A stretch of 64,000 nt of DNA from Euglena gracilis (taxonomy: Eukaryota > Euglenida > Euglenophyceae > Euglenales), in NCBI GenBank assembly GCA_039621445.1, contig CP154956.1:82642474-82706473 (forward strand), given 5' to 3'. Each line of letters starts with the position of its first letter. The stretch's first letter is position 1. Below are positions 1-13,300 of this stretch, in pieces. The translations under genes were made by a program, and so were the position numbers. Below the pieces are notes generated by a model. The model did not search any database, was not told where the DNA came from, and saw nothing but the letters and a program-made list of their open reading frames with translations.

Positions 1-27
1 AATAGCAATAATAATAATAATAATAGC

Positions 28-268
28 CAGGGGTTTTTTTAAAGACCGCCCCCCCCCCCCACCCACCCAGCCCCTGGCCCCCCCTGAAGGGGGGGGGGGA
101 CCCACAAAAAATGCCGAAAAATTACGAAAAGTGCTCGAAATAGCACCTTTTCAAAAATTCGGCGCCGAAAGTAGATCCCACCCCCCTCCAAAAAAAACCC
201 CCCGAAGACTCGGCCGGACCCACCACCCTGCCCCCCCCCCGGGGTTCCACGACTAAAAAAACCCCCTG
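28..268 (+). mobile_element. Non-autonomous hAT-like element (CAGGGGTTTTTTT type)
   Basis: The element begins CAGGGGTTTTTTTAAAGACC and ends with the near-complement ACTAAAAAAACCCCCTG. It is flanked by ATAATAGC on the left and ATAATAAC on the right, a 7-of-8 match, although the flank is itself microsatellite. The interior has C and G runs and a central GGCGCC hairpin shared with the copy at 8476-8755. It has no coding capacity. CAGG ends and 8-bp duplications are hallmarks of the hAT superfamily. Confidence 0.7.
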
Positions 269-295
269 ATAATAACAGTAACAATAATAGCAATC

Positions 296-310
296 TGGCA
301 ATAGGAATAA

Positions 311-343
<33 letters not shown>

Positions 344-750
344 TAATAATAATAATAGTAACAGTAATGGTAACGGTAATTATAAATGTAATAGTAATAA
401 TAATAGTAATAGTAATAATAATAGTAATAGTAATAGTAATAGTAATAGTAATAGTAACAGTAATAGTAATAGTAATAGTAATAGTAATAGCGATAATAAT
501 AGTGATAGTAATAGTAATAGAAATAATAATAATAATAGTAATAATAATAATAGTAATAGTAATAATAAGAATAGTAACAGTAATAGGAATAGGAATAATA
601 TAATAATAGTATTATAATAATAATAATAATAATAATAATAATGGTAATAGTAATAATAATGGTAATGGTAATGGTAATGGTAATAATAATAGTAATAATA
701 ATAATAATAGTAATATTAATGCAGTGATAACAATAACAACAACAACAATA
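296..750. repeat. AAT/AATAGT microsatellite
   Basis: About 450 bases of imperfect AAT, AATAGT and AATGGT units. A poly-Val/Ile reading frame here is an artefact of the repeat. The first transposon (28-268) lies inside the left part of this tract. Confidence 0.95.
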
Positions 751-1193
751 ATGGAAAAATTCTGCAAAAATGTTCCTCCAGCCCGGTCAGGTTGGAGTGG
801 TTTGACTGATCAAACACCACCACTTTCCTTGCCACATAGCAATGCTTCAGCAATGTGCGCTTGACAGCGGTGCAAAAAAAAAAAATAACTGAAATGGAAG
901 AAAAAAAAAACAGGACTGAGATGAAAAACTCCAGGTAGTGCCCAGAAAAATTCCTTTGAACCCCCCTCTGGGGGGGGGGGGTGCAGCCAGCCGGAAAAAA
1001 AGTTTTCCTCTAGCGGTGTGTGCCGGTCTTTAATATGTTTTTCGGCTGCTTTTGTTCCTAAAAAAAATGCCAAAAATGGCCAAAAATGGGCGTTATTGGC
1101 AGGGTGTGGGGGTCCGAAAAAAATTTTCAGCGCTTCGGGCCGGGGAAAAAAATCCACCGACTGGCCCTGGTAGCAGACTCCCCCCGGGGTCTG

Positions 1194-1301
1194 CTACCAG
1201 GGGGGTCCACTAGGATCCCCACCAGCCAAATTTGGACTAGCTGCAGTTGGGCCTCCTCCTCCAGGCTGCGGGGGATGCGAACCCACAGCAGCAGCTTGCA
1301 C
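1194..1301 (-). CDS. Probable last exon of the RRM gene
   Basis: The exon follows a CTCTCTCAG acceptor (1302-1304) and opens in phase 0. It encodes a Pro/Gly/Ala-rich stretch beginning VQAAAVGSHPPQPGGGG and ends DPSGPPW followed by a TAG stop at 1194-1196. The composition fits the rest of the tail. I assign it to the RRM gene by strand, composition and position only, since the junction to the next exon upstream is not resolved. Confidence 0.5.
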   Translation of the reverse strand: MQAAAVGSHPPQPGGGGPTAASPNLAGGDPSGPPW

Positions 1302-4300
1302 CTGAGAGAGCCATTCTTATGCAACTGATATCCCGTTGAAAAAACACGTGAAATGCAACGAAAAAAAAAATGCCGTTGCCTTGCGCCGCTGCGACATAAT
1401 GTACATCCACGGCACACGACACACACAGCGAAGAAGTGCTAAAGAGGTATGCCATCGCCTGAATACGTCAACCAGGCATGGAAAATGTGACGAAATGTGA
1501 GGTTAAATGCAGAGGGACCGATGGGCGATGATGTGGATTGGGAGAGTCGGCGTGCAACGAATGAAGTGGTTCCCTTTCCCGGAGGCAGCAGTCGTGCGGT
1601 GGATACATCTCTGAGTCAACCCCAGCACCGCCAGCTGATCTCTGAGTCCAGGACCATAACCGCCATTGGACGGCCTGAGTGGAGGTTGGAAATGGACAAT
1701 AGCGGACAAAAAGGATCAAGAGACGAGGAGGAGCTTAGAGTTCGGAGCCGGGAGCTCTGGCTCGTCTCCATTCATTTCAAAAACTTCACTTGATTTCTTG
1801 CTTGTGAGGCCCTTAAACGTTGCGACTTGGCCAAACAACACCGCAGAAGAGACATGGAATCATCAACGCAACATTCGCAACGGATACAACACCAGATCGC
1901 AGCGCCACAAGCCCATAAAGCACCCAAAACACCTGCAATCAATATGGCTTTGCGCGGGCCACTAGCTTCCTCACCTGCAACAACAGAGAGACCTGAGGTA
2001 GGTGTTCGGAACCGCTGCATCCCACGGTTTCCCGGGGTTTGCCAAAGCAGAGTTGGGGGAAAGCACGCCCCTCCCACCTAAATTTTGAACCACAGATTCG
2101 ATTATTGAGCCCAGTGGGGGGGGTGATTGGGACCACCCCGGAGGGGGTGGGGGTGGGGTGGGCCAGCCCCCTTCCACTTTGTGCAAAACGTTTTCAGCGC
2201 AAAACACCGGAAACTTTTTGGGACCTTGAAAAAAAGTCAGAAAAATGGGGGTTTCGACCAGAACTTGCACCAAAATTTCATATTCTCAGGTGCGATGCGC
2301 CAGAGGAAAAAAAGTGTCCCCAAGGGGGTGACCACCCCCTTCGTTCTGAAGGGGAGTGGTCTTAACTGCCCTCCCCAGGGCTGCACAGGAAGGCTGGTGG
2401 GGGGGGGGTGGACCCCCCACCCACCATGGCACCCGCTCAAAGAAAAATCCTTGGGCACCGAAGGAAAATTTTGACCTAAAAATCGGCACCCCCGGAAATA
2501 CGCCGGAAATACGGGAAGGCCTGGTGGGGGAGGTCGGAACCCCCTTCTGCAAGGATGGGGGTGGGGTGTGGGGGGTCGACCCCCCACACCCACCACCCAT
2601 AGGGCTGCGGGGATTCCCGTACAGTCCTGCCCCTCCGGACGATGCCGGGGGAGTTCTGATGGAGGGCACACCCTCAGCGTCCACGTACCGTCCTTCACCC
2701 CCTCCATCTCAGCGATGGCTCGGTCGGCCGACGGAACGTTGTCGTAATTGACGAACGCTGGGGTGGAGAGACGGAGTCGGGGGTTGAGGCGAGCCCCGGT
2801 GCCCTAACCTCAGCGGTGGCACGGTGGCACGATGGCGGCACAAGCATCACAGTTACCCCTCCCCTCCGCCCCGGTGTCAGTCAGGTGGGGGGCAGGCAGG
2901 ACATAAGGGCAGTTGGGGGTGGGGGTCGGACCCCCCCAGTCCAGGAGGAGGGGGGGACACCCCCCACCTAAACTACGCACACCTTCCTTTTCTCAAACCT
3001 TCTGAGACCCTGGAGGGGGGCAAACGTTTTGGAGAGGGTCCAGACCATTGGTCAAAGGAGCGGGTGGGGACGACACACAGGGAAGAAAAAGGAAACTGTG
3101 GAACGGTCCTATTCACGTAGTTCTAGCCCCATGTCAAATCTCAGTAGAAATAGTTTTGAAAGGCAAAAAACCCCCCTCAAAAAATCAAAATCCACACGCT
3201 TCAAACCCCCCCCCCCCCAAATGACTAAGGCACCCCCCCCCCAAACACTCCAAACCATTTCAATTCATTACCCCCCCCCAAAAGAAAGACTTCGTCTCTG
3301 GGCAAACAATTCCGACCGTCCTCAGACCAAAGGGACAAACTTTCATATTGAAAGTCTGTCAAACAAGGCAGAGGCTGAGCACCAACCAATGGTCTAGATC
3401 CCTGCTGGCTGGAGAGGGTACCCCAAATACGGAGGCCAAGGGGGCAGGCAACAGTCCAAAGGAAAAAAAGATAAACACACCTGTGCCAGGCTTCGGTAAT
3501 TTGACACGGACAATATTGCCAAAATGTGCGAATCTGGAGCGCACCTCATGGTCATCCCATCGCCAGACAGCAACAGCCAACCTCAATGAGTTTGTTTGGT
3601 CAGGTTTCCTTCGAACAATACGCAACCACAATAAACGCCTGAACTCTCCTTGTCGAAACTGACAACAGCATGGATGGGGGGAAAGACATCCCAACAGAGG
3701 GAGGGAGGGGTTTGGCACAGGGGATAAAGATATTCCAGGTCAGTAGCAAGTGGTCCTTTTTTGGTGACAAAACAGTGGCAAAAAAAACCAACGTTGGCAT
3801 TGCTGCCTGCCCATTGCCATGGGATGAAAGCAACGACTCCAGGCTGTGTGTTCATCCGTAACCACAAAAAAAATAACAAAGCAAACAGTTCCTCCCTCTT
3901 TAACGAATCAGTGGACTGAGGTGGGCCCAAGGTTTTCCATAAATTTGGGCCACAAATATTTGGAGGAAATGCTGCCCAGCACAAACATGAATCGCAAAAT
4001 CACAAATAATCACAGATAGTCACAAATGACCCCACACAACCCCAAATTGTCACAAATGAGAATTTTGTCCTCTTCGATAAATATATTCCTCTGAAGATGG
4101 CATTCTGTTGGGTGGTGGACATCCCTCACAGGGAGAACATTTGTTGACTCTGCTTTCAGACATAATTTCCTTGTCCGGACCCAGGCTCACAAATTCACTG
4201 AATAGGCTCACAAGCATCGGCATTCGCATATTCACTCTGAGCCCCCCCCCCAACCTCCAGATGGGTCTGTATGTGTGTGTGGGATTCGGCACCGCCAACC

Positions 4301-7300
4301 GCGACCACCGCGCAGCCTGCGCCACCCCGGCCCCCTCCGGGGAGATGCCCGTCCACTCGCCGCCCATGCTCATGCCGCCGTCCATCCCCTTCCCCTTCCC
4401 GCCTTTGCCCCAGCCGCCGTACTCGTCAAAACCCGGCTCGCCCCAGCCCTCCATCATCGGGGGGCCCCGGCCGCCGAAGAACTCGCCCCCCTTCCCTCCC
4501 TTCCCGAAATCGGTTCTGGGCTCATGCCGGGGTCGCCGAACACCGGTTGGGTGATTGCTGGTTGGTTCGCCGTCCCGAGTTCCAGTTTGCCCCCCCCCCC
4601 GTTGTTCTCGCCGGGTCCATTTTCCAATATATTTTTCATTGAGTGTGCTGGGACAGGAGAGGTTTTTTTTCCTTTTATTTCTTTAAAGACTGCCCTGGAC
4701 CACCCTGCAAAGATTCACCCTCACGTTCCTCGGCCCAGCGCAGGTCCATGGTGTCCCAGGCAGTTCCTGGCGGTCGCCAGCCTGGCATGAACATACTCCA
4801 CCTCTGCTTAATGTCATTTGCATGTTCTGACAAACATTTTAGAAAACCCAAAATTTTCTCTTGGCCAGAGTTTGATGTATTTGCTGGTTCAACCACACTT
4901 CCATTCTGCCAAATGGACTCCGACACATATGTGGCAAAAAGAGCATCAGCCCAGCTGCCTTTACCAAACCCTTTCCCTTTTCCAAAGTCCGGGCCCATCC
5001 CAAACTCCATCCCCTTCCCTCCTTTCCCGCCAAAGTCTCCACCCTTGCCCCCAAAGCCGCCCGCGGCCCAATCCACGGTGTCACGGTGCTGGGCTGCGGG
5101 GCGCTGCGCACCCCACGGATGGAAAACGGTGGTTGGCAACATCCCAATCGTGCAACAGGCGCATTATGCAGACGGCAGAAAGACAGGAGGACAACTTTGG
5201 TGGAACCCTCATGAATTTCTCACAGCATATGAGGGAGACAGGCCGACATCAGCTCAGAGGGGCAAAAAAAATTCCGGGATGGCAGGACGGTCCTGAAGCA
5301 AAAAAAAAAAATCCTGGCCCAGCCTCAACGAACAGGACAAAATGGTCGGGGAAAAAAATCAAAATATCGGGGCGGGGGAAGTGATTTCTCGCATCCTTGG
5401 ATCATCACCCATCCACTCAAAACGGCAACAAATGGGACTTCTGACTTTTTTTAATTTTCGAAACAACTTCGATTTAATTTTTAAAGTTTCGAAACGTTCA
5501 AAGAATTGCGGGAATTCATCCATTTCCATCCATTTCGGGTTCATGCGGAAAATTCGCGTGAAAGGAAAAAATTGCGCAAAACTTGTGGAAATTGCGGGAA
5601 AATTGCGCACATCAATTCTCCCCCCTGCCTTAGACCTAATCCTCGAGGGGTGGTCCTAAACAAAAAAAAGCAGAATCCCATCCATTACCGCCCTGGGTGC
5701 AATCCCTCCTTGACCAGCACAGCAACAGGCAGGTGCGGCATAGTCACCTCCGGGAGGGGGAGTGGCGGGATATCCAGCTGGCGGGGCGCCAGGATACCCG
5801 GCCGGTGGCGCGCCAGGATACCCAGCCGCAGGGTATTGAGTGAGCGGGGAGGAGGAGGGTTTGGACCCCCCTGTGCAAAAAATTGACCTTGAAAAAAACC
5901 CCAAAATCGCGTCTTGGGACAAAACACACGCCAGAAATTTTTTTGGGTTCCTGGGGCCCGGACCCCCCTCGGGGGGGGGGTCCGGAGGGAGGACCCCCCC
6001 CCCGCAAAACCACAACAACTCAATACCCTGTACAGCCGGCGGGGCGCCGTACGCACTCGGGTCGTAGCCGAGGGCGCCGCCTTGCTGCGGCGGAGGGTCG
6101 GTGGGGAGGGGGGGCTGCCCTGGGGCCGGGTAGCCTGCGGGGTAGCCTGGCGTGGCACACGGCCAGGGCTGCGATGGGACTTGAGCCGAGGAGTGGAACC
6201 AGGAGTGGAATGCAAGTGTGCGAGGCGAATTTTTTTGCGGCCTTACCCGCAATTTCCGCTAACCTTTTTCGAGAAATTTCCGCGTGTATTTATGTTTGTA
6301 TGATGTGCACATGTATACGTGTGTGTGTGTGTATACATCGACATGCATATGTACACAATGTATATGATACAGAAATATATGATATATTTACGTATAAAAT
6401 ATATGCACATGTATACGTGTGTGTGTGTGTACATGTACATGCATATGTACACAATGTATATGATACACACATGTACGATATATACATATATAATACCTCC
6501 CCCCCCCCTTGTCCAACGACCACTAATGTTCGTCTCCGACCGGGGGGGCGGTCGCTAAAATGGCCAATGTTCGTCTCCGACCAGGGGGGGTGGTCGTTAG
6601 ACAAGGGGGGTGGACCCCAAATCGGAGGAAAATTTACCATAGATAGGGGTATATGGCCATTTTTGGGCTGTTTTTGGCCATTTATGCTATTTCTTGACTA
6701 CGGTTGGCCACTTTTGGCCATTTTTGGACATTTTTGGGGCACTTTTGGGAATTTTTAGGCATTTTTGACCGCTTTTCGCCATGTTTGGTCGCTTTTGGCC
6801 ACTTTTGGCAACTGTTGGCCGCACTTTGGCCCACTTTGCCCATTTTTGGCCACTTTAGGCTGCTTTTGGCTACTTTTGCCATTTTTGCCTTATTTTTGCT
6901 ATTTTTGGCAACTTTTTGGGCACTTTTGGCCATCCTTTGGCCGTTTTAGGCCATTTTGGGCTATTTTTGACTGTTTTTAGCCAACTTTTAGCAATTTTGG
7001 CCGAACCAACATCATATACAAAAAGATCGTCTCTGACCGGGGGGGTGGTCGTTAGACAAGCCCGGTCGTTGGACAAGGGGGGGGGGGAGGTACATGTACA
7101 TGTATACAAACCATACAATTGCTTACCGACCCCCGGGGGGGGGAGGGGGGGGTCACTCCACTTTTTTAAAAACCAGTCAGTCACTTTTTTTTGGGAAGCC
7201 AGTCAGTCACTACCCCCCCCCGGGGGGGGGGGTCGGCCACTCAGAAAAACGGCCACTTTCCAGTCACTTTAGGCCATTTTAGGCCAAAAAAATTTTTCCG

Positions 7301-10300
7301 GCGCCTTCGGCGCCGGGGTCACTCAAGCCACTTTTGCCCACTCCTGGCCGACCCCCCCCCCGGGGGGGGGAGGGGGTCCGGGCCCAAAACCAGTCAGTCA
7401 CTCTGAAAAAACCAGTCACCCACCCCCCCGGGGGGGGGGGGGGGGGGACAGTGCTTAAGCAATTGTCTGATACAAACCCAAGGGGTCGGAATTTTTTTGC
7501 ATTTCTTGTTGAAAATATGTGCTTTGTGCAGAAACCCCCCCCAGTATGGCAACATATGTGTCTGGTCCCACCCGGCTTTTCATCAAACCTTGTCTCCCAT
7601 TCTCAGCCCAGGGCAAAAGAAACAAAATCCCAATTGGAAAACGGCAGGATTGGCGGGATACGCGAATCGCCGATGGCGGGGGGGGGGGGGAATGACGGCA
7701 TCTCTGCAGGGCATCCAGACACATCACCCACCGGCCTCGTCTGTGACGGGGACTGCCCAAACAGCCCTGATCCCGACGGATAAGGGGCTTGGCCAGGCGC
7801 ACCAGAACCATGGCTTACCAGATGGGACACACTTTGGCCATAACCCCGCCCCAAATATGCCAATGACCTGCCAGGAAACTGTACACCTAACACTGATCTC
7901 CGAGTTAGGCCTAAAGTCAGGCGCGACAGGGGGGGGGGCATAGTTGGGACCTGCCATTTATGTATATATGTATATTTGAAGGACGGATACTGGATATCGG
8001 CCCATATCGGGTTTATCAAAAATCTGGAACTCATCGGATTCCCAAAAAAATATCGTAAAATATCGGCTTTATCGGGGGGGGGGGGTAGAGCATATAAAAC
8101 CTTGCTTTTTAACATTGCTTTTTAATACAACCTTGCTTTTAATATTTTTTGCACCTGAATGTTCGTGACAGAGCCTTTTTTAAATGGCTGCTTTCAAGAA
8201 GCACTTTCACCTGGGAAAAGATGATCATCCCTCAACCGGGCCAGGGACTGTGTATCAATACAAAATTGCAGTGCTGAAACCAGGTGTATGCTGGTGTTGC
8301 ATATTTTTAAAAAAACATTTAGGAAAAACAATCTTTGAAGAGTAGGGTGTGAAGGTTCCGGCAAAGAACTCAAATACTTTTGGGTTAAAAAACCTTGTCC
8401 GAGGCCGCCATCCCAATGAATTCTGCGAGACGATGCAAAATATTGGGGACATGCATACAATTTTTTTCCTGGGACCAGGCTGATTTTTTAAGACCGGGGG
8501 GAGGGGGGTCCCCCCCCACCCACCCACCCCCTGGGGGGCCCCCTGAGAGGGGGGGGGGGTCCCGGGGACCGACAAAAAAATGGCCGAAAAATCGCGAAAA
8601 TACTAAAAATAGCACTTTTCAAAAACTTTGGCGCCTTCGGCGCCGAAAAGTATATCCCACCCCCCTCTGGGGGGTCCCCCCCAGTGGGGGGGGGGGTCAG
8701 CCAGACCCACCCACCCTACCCCCCCCCGGGGTCCACGACAAAAAAAAAACCCCTGCCTGGGACGCAAAACGCTGTCAGGCGAGAGAACATCGCTTTGGCA
8801 TTTGCTGATAATACCTTGGCATACCAGGTGCCATGGATGGGGGTACTCTGAAACTTGAACGTATGCACTGGATTCCAAAGCACATCATATTTCTATCGGT
8901 CCATCCGAGCTCCGAATCTGACTGCTGAACAGTTTCTGAAATGCACCGAACTTTTTGCCATCAAATTTTATTATCAGGTGGCCGACAGTTTGCGGGAAAT
9001 TATTTCTGCATTGGCTAAGGAGGAAATGTTTGCTTTTTGTGTCATGGCTGACAATGCATCTGCATTTCAAAAGGCTGGCCGCTTGTTTGGGGACACAAGC
9101 GGAGAATGATGAGGGTACTGATGAGGAAGTTGTGGATGTGGATGATGCTACTTGCCTGACGGATGTGTTACACTCCCTTTCATCGGAGGGGATATTTTGT
9201 GCCTGATGTGCTGCCCATTCTCTGCAACTGGTTTGGAAATTTCTCCGTTGTGTTGTTCGTCTGATGTGTTACAGGTGTTGAAAAATTTTGAGAAGCTCAT
9301 TCCTGTGGTGTCAAATGCCATTGAGTTGGTGAAAAGATGCTTGGAAAAACATGCCTCCACCCCCGAGGGAGTGACAGAAATCCTGAATGCCCAGGACGCT
9401 TTGGGGAAAGAGCCCAAGCAATTGGTGTGTGCCGGCAGCACTAAGTGATGAACATTCCTTTTTTGTTTTCCCTGCCCCGGACAGGTGCTTGGTGGTGGAC
9501 GCTTGGAAGCGTTGCCCTGAACTTGGGGACGTTTGAGCGTCATGGGCACCATAGGCAGACAAAGAGATACCATGGAGAAAGCACTGCCGCAGTGTGAGCC
9601 TGTTGTGGTTGCCACGGATCGCCACAATCCGATGCGATTTTCAACTCAATGCAAATTTTTAGCTCAACTTTATTACACGGCAATGTTTCGACGGCGTTCC
9701 ATCACAGTCAGTGGCATGGACATTGCACAGGATTTAGGTGAATTCGTTGGGCGTGGAGGTATGAGTGTTTTCTGACAGTTCTCTGATGTTCATTCATTTG
9801 CAGGAACAGCAAAGCAGCTCCAGAGGCCTTCATGCAGTTATGAGCGATGAAGCCTGCGGCAAGGTCCCCTTTGGGTCAGTTTGCGGTGACACTGGCCTGG
9901 AGGCTGTCACGGGGCAGCAGTTGAAAGAAGCTTCTCTTCTCTGCACGAGTGCTTTCTTTGCTTGTTTGCATTGGGTGAAGGGATGCTATTGTGCAAAACC
10001 AGTGTTTGTACTGGACTCTTTCAGCTTTTTAAATCTTCACCCAGCGCGCCGTGTACCGGAAGCGATTCGTGCGAGGCCCAGACCTGGCTGTTGCATAAAG
10101 AAGGGCACCATGTGGACACGTGCGATGTTTTTTGCTGCACTCCGTTCCTTCTATTTTGTGAAAACAGTGGACGACCCCATCTGTGATACACCCTCATCCT
10201 CCCCCATTTGGCTAATGGCCAGGCTCCAAAATTGGCTTTTCTTTTTTTTTTCAGACGCCAATTAACCAATTGGGGTCTGAATGGGGGGCCACATAAGGGG

Positions 10301-13300
10301 CGGTAACATTGTGTTTGCCAGAGCACCAAAATTGTGGGAAAATTACAATACACCCTTCTTGAACAAAAAGCAATTGCTCCACCTTGCTTCCGATGAACCA
10401 TGCATCCAGAGCACGCCGCTGTGGAGACCGTGTGGCGTGAGGAGGTATGGCGGAAGCGCCGTCAGAAGGCCGAGGTGGGCATGCAATTCAGTTTCTGGGA
10501 TCAAGATTCCTGCACCTCGGCGTTGGGTAGAGTTTCCATGGGGAGGCACAACATGTGCACCTGGCCATTTTTTTCATCTCCATTTTGTATCGGATTTATT
10601 GTGAATATCAGGGGAGGTCAATATATCGGGGGATATTGTGACCCCACCCCAAACCCAATATCAATATCCATCCTTGTATATTTACACATATATGTGCATG
10701 TGTTTGCATTCATGGATACCATTAGAATTTTTGCCATTGCTGTTTTGTCCTTTTTCAAAACTAAAAAAATAGATTCATCCATTTCATCCCTTTGTGTATG
10801 CGCCTCGCAATGCCCGCACTCAGCGGCAGTGCCTGTGGCCGTTGCTGGGAGGATCCGGAGACAAAACCGCTTTAGCGCAAACAAATACGGCCCACCGGAC
10901 ATTGATGAGACAGTGCTACATGCGATGAGGAGGAAACCCCCCCTTCTGGAAAAAATGGCCCAAAAGGCCATTCAAACCCCTGCAAAACGTCCTGGGCGCT
11001 GCACGCTCCGAACTGTGCAGGCGGCATCGATATGGTTGGAAATGTCCAACAGAACCGAGCGGCCTGATTCTGGGCAACAATCTCAGGCTGAGTGCAAATC
11101 TGCCCTCGATGACTCTCCTTTCAGCTTCATCGCACTTCCGCTGGAAGGCATGCCGCTGACCAATTTATCCGTCCTGGGCAGCGTCAGACCGTCAGCGTTC
11201 ATCAACTACGCACAGTGGTCAAGCCCCGTGAGGGGCATTGGGTCGACATGATCAACTCTCTGTGGCCACATGGGTGGAACTACTGTTCCTGATATGCGCT
11301 GCATCGCCACGACCTCCCCACTGTTGACACCAATGAGAAGAATGACAAGAGACACTTTGTACAAAAGACACTTTGAGGAGAGCTGGCTGAAGCAGTGGAA
11401 AGAGAACCCCTGACACTGCCATGCACGCCACCTCCAAGTTCCCCAAAGACCACCTGTGCGATCTCATCCACCACTTGCAACCCCCAATTTCACTCAGCCA
11501 AAACGGGCAGTCTCCAATGCCCCTGCTTCTCATTGAACTCCTCACCGACGCACCAATCCCCCTCACTGTCAATTCTTCCACTTCAAGTTCACCTCCAACG
11601 CCGCCCATGACCTCCCGCTGCGGCCCATGCTGCATGGGATTTGTAAACGCTTTAGGAAAGATAGCCTCTGCACTATTTTTGTTGGTGTCGGAACACAAGC
11701 TGACAACTTTAAACACAAAGTCTCGAGCAGAAGATGGGCTCAAGAGACACGCCCACTGGAAACCCCAGTACTCACTTCAACATTAAAACATAAGATCCCA
11801 GAGCAGAAAATGAGATCGAGAGCCACGCCCACTGGAAATCCCAATACCGATTTCTCCAGGATCTGGTTCAACCCGTTCGGCAATTGTCAATCAGCAGTTG
11901 TAATCCCTCCTGCCAATGGCCTGCCAGGAAGCTTGGTCCTCGTCCTCTGCCCAGCGAAACCGGTTGACAGCCACGTCACAGCGCAATCATGCAACCACCT
12001 GCTGTCCCATCATCAGAGAAGCAGGGCAGCAGCAGAAGGAGTTCCGAGCACCGCCCTCAGCTGTCATCCATCCCGAGCGTTGAGAACCCCGGAGGGGGCG
12101 GGATCTACCAGTTGGGAATTCGGCAACCAGCCAGAAGACCCTGCTCCCTGTCTTAGGGGGTGGGGGTAGGGGGGATCCAGGAGCCCCCCCCCCGCTGGAA
12201 GAAAAACCCTCCAGCCCTGCACTACGATGTGCAAACGTGGTTTCAAGTGTCACCAAGGGGCAGAGGGGGTGTTCCTGGATAGAGCGGGTTGGGTCCTCAC
12301 AACAACCGCTCCGCACATTGCATTTCCAACCCCGTGGGTTGTGGTTGTATTGCCTCCTTAGTATGAGAATTGGGGCCTGACTTTTGGAGGGGAAGAACGT
12401 ATTCTGCAAGGTGTGACCAACTTCCATTGTCGGATAAGACAGGCCGAGGAAAGCAGCTATTCTTTTGTTCCAAATAAGCATTTAATCATTTTTTTCTCCA
12501 AAAATTGATTTCTTTTAACAGCCATATCAAAAGACGACGTTACCGGAAGGACTGTAATGGACTAACTCAATTTCCCACTGAACAAGATGCATTTATTTGT
12601 TTATGTTCAAGGTCTTGAGGAGAAAAGATCCTCCAAGACGTTTGGTGCTATCTTCAAAAGAGCAGCAGGGAAGAAATCAAAGCAAAATTCCTAACCATGC
12701 AAATTTGTCATGATATTTGATGCCATCTACTGCTACTGGTGCCAGTGCTATTTTGTCTCATTTGTCGTAAAGAGCAATGACACTCTCCGCTGTGTCAGGC
12801 AGGAAATCCGCGGGAAATTATGACAAATAGGTGGAGGTAGTATGACGGCTTACTGCATAAAATAACTCTTGAATATTTGATGTTGTGGCCATCGTGTTTC
12901 TGTTTGTTGGCTACTCAAACACTGCCCTTTTTATAATTATCTTTTTTTTGGTATTTTATTTTTTAGATATTGAGTATAGAGAGAGCTTTGTCTAATAATT
13001 GCACCCAATTTGTACCATTGTTAAAATCAAGATGAAATGCTAACAATGCTAACACTGGAGATGCTATAAATCCATCTTACGATGTAATAAATCACATGCA
13101 TTCTAATGGAGAGGAAAAAGACAAAAAATGCATTAACTAAAAAATAAAATTATCATTGCAATTAAATATCAAATCAACTGATCTGATCCACAAATTCGGG
13201 CTCTGGTTGACTCCTATGGCTATGGCTCCCCTTGGGGCATATGATATGGCAATTAAAATGCACTGGCTTTTCCCTGAGGAGGGTCTTATTTGACAGGGGG

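Noticed and set aside
340-603. Open frame of Ile/Val repeats
   Set aside because: Direct product of the AAT/AATAGT microsatellite; no start context or family.
5883-6758. 291-codon plus-strand frame
   Set aside because: Antisense to well-supported minus-strand GYP exons and running into TG microsatellite; a shadow frame.
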